In this document: piece by piece, positions 60,857-64,000 of the stretch
Numbering within the stretch: position 1 is the stretch's first letter
Layout of the letters: each line of letters begins with the position of its first letter
The notes under the pieces: model-generated
The model's input: only the letters and a program-made list of their open reading frames with translations
Told to the model about the DNA's origin: nothing
The model's database searches: none
Program-made: the position numbers and the translations under genes
From: Tomocerus qinae
Taxonomy: Eukaryota; Arthropoda; Collembola; Entomobryomorpha; Tomoceridae
DNA: 64,000 bases
Reading direction: 5' to 3'
Assembly (NCBI GenBank): GCA_020055645.1
Contig: CM034547.1
Span: forward strand, 51,648,909-51,712,908

Positions 60857-61922
60857 GTGTCAAAGTAGGTATTTATTGCTATTAAAAGTGTCAACATAGG
60901 CATTTATTGCTATTAGAAGTGTCAACATAGGTATTTATTGCTATTAGAAGCGTCAACATAGGTATTTATTGCTATTAGAAGTGTCAACATAGGTATTTAT
61001 TGCTATTAGAGGTGTCAACATATGTATTTATTGCTATTAGAAGTGTCAACATAGGTATTTATTGCTATTGGAAGTGTCAACATAGGTATTTATTGATATT
61101 AGAAGTGTCAACATAGGTATTTATTGCTATTAAAAGTGTCAACTTAGGTATTTATTGCTATTAGAAGTGTCAACATAGGTATTTATTGCCATTAGAAGTG
61201 TCAACATAGGATTTATTGCTATTAGAAGTGTCAGCATAGGTATTTATTGCTATTAGAAGTGTCAACATAGGTATTTATTGCTATTAGAAGTGTCAACATA
61301 GGTATTTATTGCTATTAGAAGTGTCAACTTAGGTATTTATTGCTATTAGAAGTGTCAACATAGGTATTTATTGCTATTAGAAGTGTCAACATAGGTATTT
61401 ATTGCTATTAGAAGTGTCAACATAAGGTTTTATTTCTTCTAGAAGTGTCGACATAGGGTTTTATTGCTTCTAGATGATTTAACATAGGGTTTTACTGCTA
61501 CTAGATGATTTAACATAGGGTTTCACTGCTTCTAGATGATTTAACATAGGGTTTTACTACTTCTAGATGATTTAACATAGGGTTTTACTGCTTCTAGATG
61601 ATTTAACATAGGGTTTTACTGCTACTAGATGATTTAACATAGGGTTTTACTGCTTCTAGATGATTTAACATAGGGTTTTACTGCTTCTAGAAGTGTCAAC
61701 ATTCGTTTTTTACTGCTTCTAGAAGTGTCAACATTTGTTTTTTATGCTTCTAGAAGTGTCAACATTTGTTTTTTACTGCTTCTAGAAGTGTCAAAATCAT
61801 GGTTTTATTGCTTCTAGAAGTGTCAACATTTGTTTTTTACTGCTTCTAGAAGTGTCTAAATCATGGTTTTATTGCTTCTAGAAGTGTCAACATCAAGGTT
61901 TTACTGCTTCTAGAAATGTCAA
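60857..61922. repeat. ~31-bp minisatellite, about 34 copies in three sequence blocks
   Basis: Block 1 (to about 61.41 kb) repeats GTATTTATTGCTATTAGAAG plus TGTCAACATAG. Block 2 (about 61.43-61.69 kb) repeats GGGTTTTACTGCTTCTAGAT plus GATTTAACATA. Block 3 (to 61.92 kb) repeats TTTTTTACTGCTTCTAGAAG plus TGTCAACATT. The blocks share unit length and phase, so they diverged from one array by local homogenisation. Block 3 units carry TTCTAGAA, the inverted dyad of heat-shock elements. Confidence 0.93.
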
Positions 61923-62999
61923 ATGGGTAAAATTGGGGTGGATGTACAGACATACATATTCCCGGTAATTATAATATAGTATAGATGTATAGCACAGTAC
62001 AACAGTAGTAGTAGCGCGGCGCTGCATCAAAAGACAAAACTACAACGAATGATGATTGGTGAAATCGTTAGCCGACAGCCGATAACAGGAACCCGCCGAT
62101 CACTCATCATGTTTTTGAGAGCTCTTCTCAATTCCTCGTATCTCATTTCGAAACAGAAAAATAAAATTGACTATAAACTGTGATATGCCAAGCAAGGCAA
62201 GGCCAAGACAAGAGGTAATGAAAATGAAACAAGTAGAACAGATGGAAAAACAAGCGGTAAAGTTAAGTTTCAGTTGACTTATGTAGCGAATTGAAGTGAA
62301 ATTCTATGATAGAGATTTGGAACACAAACACAGTGAACGCCGAACGCTTTGATATTGTCTTTGACTGATGAGTGATGACTGAACAGTCTGAACAGTGAAC
62401 GAACACTGAACAGTGATTATTATCGTGTAGCGTACCGACCGATCCGAAATTATCAAGGTAAATTTATTTTTGGGTTAGCTTTTAGCTCGCCTGACGAGCT
62501 TATACAACCGAACAGTCCGTTCATACGTACGTCCGTACCCACGATAACTTTCGAACGTAAAGACGGATGCTGACCAAATTTGGCATAAACAATGCTTTTG
62601 GACCACTGACAATCGCTATTGATTTTGGTATAAATCGCTCCATAGGCTGATGGGTTACCGCGCGCTCACTTTGTCTTCATTTTGATAGTCAAAGTGAAAA
62701 ATGGGCATTGAAAATTGCAATTGTGTTTCCTATAAATTGTTAGTCTGAAAGTATAAAATATATCATCCCGCTTTATCGAAATTTTATAGTAAAGCCACTT
62801 AAAACAAGTAAAAACTTGTTATGGGAGCAAAAATATTTTCAGTTGTCTGTTGTTTTTGTATTTCATAGTTATTACTTTGTACGTGTACTTTGATTTTATA
62901 TTAATTTTCATAGTTTGTATTAATCAATTTTAATTTTCTAGTGGTTTTGATACACACTATTAATCTATTTTGATTTTTTGTTGATTTTCATAGTCAATA

Positions 63000-63385
63000 G
63001 CTTCACTCAGGGCTGGTTACGCAAACTTGCAAACCGCAAAGTTTGCGAATTTGCAAACGAATGCGAAGGCGGAAACTTTTTTGAACGCAATAGAAACATC
63101 CCATTGGTCAAAACGTTTGCGTTCTGATCGCAAAAATGCGAGCCAAAAGGCATGTTTATTTTTGCGATATCTTTTCAATCGGTCGACATTTGTGCTTGTA
63201 ACCACAGCAACGGGTTTGGGTACATGTAACTTGTATTGAAAAGTTATGACAAGGTTTTGAGTATGCTTCAGTGTTGCAAAATCAACTCAGTTGAAGTCTA
63301 GCGCACGTTGCAAAGTGATTCCACGCATGCGGGGCAGATTTGTGGCTTTGCGATTTCGCACGTTTGCGAAGGCTCTGAGTGGAGC
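63000..63385. mobile_element. 386-bp inverted-repeat element with TA duplication
   Basis: Ends GCTTCACTCAGGGCT and AGGCTCTGAGTGGAGC are imperfect inverted repeats that continue inward as CGCAAAC...GCAAAG over about 40 bases. TA flanks both sides (62998-62999, 63386-63387). The interior is rich in TTTGCG/CGCAAA. No transposase. Confidence 0.6.
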
Positions 63386-63404
63386 TAATATTAATCTTTT
63401 TTGA

Positions 63405-63770
63405 TATTTTGTACCCGGTCCCCTTCACTCAGGCGAGCTGCTGTTACGGCTTGCCGTAAGTTTAGTAATCAAAATCGATCTATTTCTATTATTATTCCGC
63501 CAAAAATGTGCACACGATCCCCTTTACTCAGGCGAGTTTCTGTTACGGCTTGCTGTAGGTTTGTTTTTTTGATAGTCAAATGTAACCTATTTTAAAATGT
63601 TTCTATTTTGATAGTCAATTATGATCAATATTGATCTAGTTTGAATTACTGTACATTTAGTAAAATATATCTATTTCTACTATTATTCTACAAAAATGTG
63701 CACACGGTCCCCTTTACTCAGGCGAGCTTACAGCTTACAAGCTTATGTTACGGCTTGGAGTAGGTTTACT
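63405..63770 (+). repeat. Three copies of a ~50-bp module
   Basis: Each copy has CCCCTTYACTCAGGCGAG followed within about 15 bases by GTTACGGCTTG and GTAGGTTT/GTAAGTTT. Two copies are preceded by AAAAATGTGCACACG. Spacing is about 105 and 190 bases, so this is a degenerate tandem array or parts of a dispersed repeat. Confidence 0.6.
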
Positions 63771-64000
63771 TATGTTGCTGTTTATTTATTTCTCTTAGGT
63801 TTATTAAAATCTATTCAATATTTACAATACTTGGTCATAAAAATGTATTAAAAGTCTTTGATATGATTAGTGACTGTCAACGTTGAACGTGTGTCGAAGT
63901 GTCAACTGCATTGGAAATGATAGGTGTTAAAGTATTCAAAATTGGATATGCAAAGCATATTTTTACGGAACTCGCAACCCTAACCAGAAGATTTCGAATT

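Larger units (their letters stand above)
61923..64000. other. Right flank with dispersed repeats
   Basis: No gene recognised. A GC-richer patch at 62.02-62.46 kb could be a promoter. At 62.48-62.70 kb there is a segment with GCTCGCCTGACGAGC. From 63.40 kb three copies of a CCCCTTTACTCAGGCGAG...TGTTACGGCTTG module occur (about 63.41, 63.51 and 63.70 kb) with irregular spacing. Confidence 0.4.

Noticed and set aside
63017-63239. Opposed frames of 62 and 70 codons
   Set aside because: Lie inside the CGCAAA-rich inverted-repeat element; no motif.
1-64000. Retroelements or transposase genes
   Set aside because: No reverse transcriptase, integrase, capsid or transposase motif was seen in any frame; only short non-coding DNA elements are supported.

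Overview
The window reads as nuclear DNA of an AT-rich, intron-rich arthropod, probably a hexapod. The evidence is split protein genes with GT-AG introns, animal orthologues (Rab1, COA4, PTRH2, MOCS1, INTS7, PDHA, RBM7, a GPR180/TMEM145-like receptor), and a stretch of TTAGG/TTAGGG telomere-type repeats inside one element. Order or species cannot be settled from sequence alone. No rRNA, tRNA, CRISPR or prokaryotic feature was seen, and no retroelement open reading frame was recognised.

Layout: 1-13.2 kb is gene-poor, with one weak exon candidate and two promoter-like islands. Rab1 (13.2-16.6 kb, +) is followed by COA4 and PTRH2 (19.5-20.8 kb, +), which are only 72 bases apart. A seven-helix GPR180/TMEM145-like gene lies on the minus strand (23.7-26.3 kb). 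MOCS1 (28.8-36.3 kb, +) holds the MOCS1A part with its Gly-Gly end and, after an intron carrying a telomere-repeat-bearing transposon, the MOCS1B (MoaC) part. INTS7 (36.7-41.5 kb, -, 16 coding exons) converges on MOCS1. From 42.2 to 47.3 kb there is a block of ~132-bp satellite that switches orientation and is interrupted by a 2.7-kb foldback element. PDHA (48.4-50.8 kb, -, 10 coding exons) and RBM7 (54.5-57.6 kb, -) follow. The right end (59.4-64 kb) holds nested inverted-repeat transposons, a ~31-bp minisatellite of about 34 copies and further dispersed repeats.

The genes are housekeeping loci that do not form one pathway, although COA4, PTRH2, MOCS1 and PDHA are all known in other animals to act in or at mitochondria. 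INTS7 and RBM7 both act in nuclear RNA processing. Gene models were built by hand: every exon junction listed keeps the reading frame and sits at GT-AG ends, except one GC-AG intron. The most unusual content is the non-coding part: at least eight short non-autonomous DNA elements, several with clear target-site duplications and nested in each other, plus three kinds of tandem repeat.
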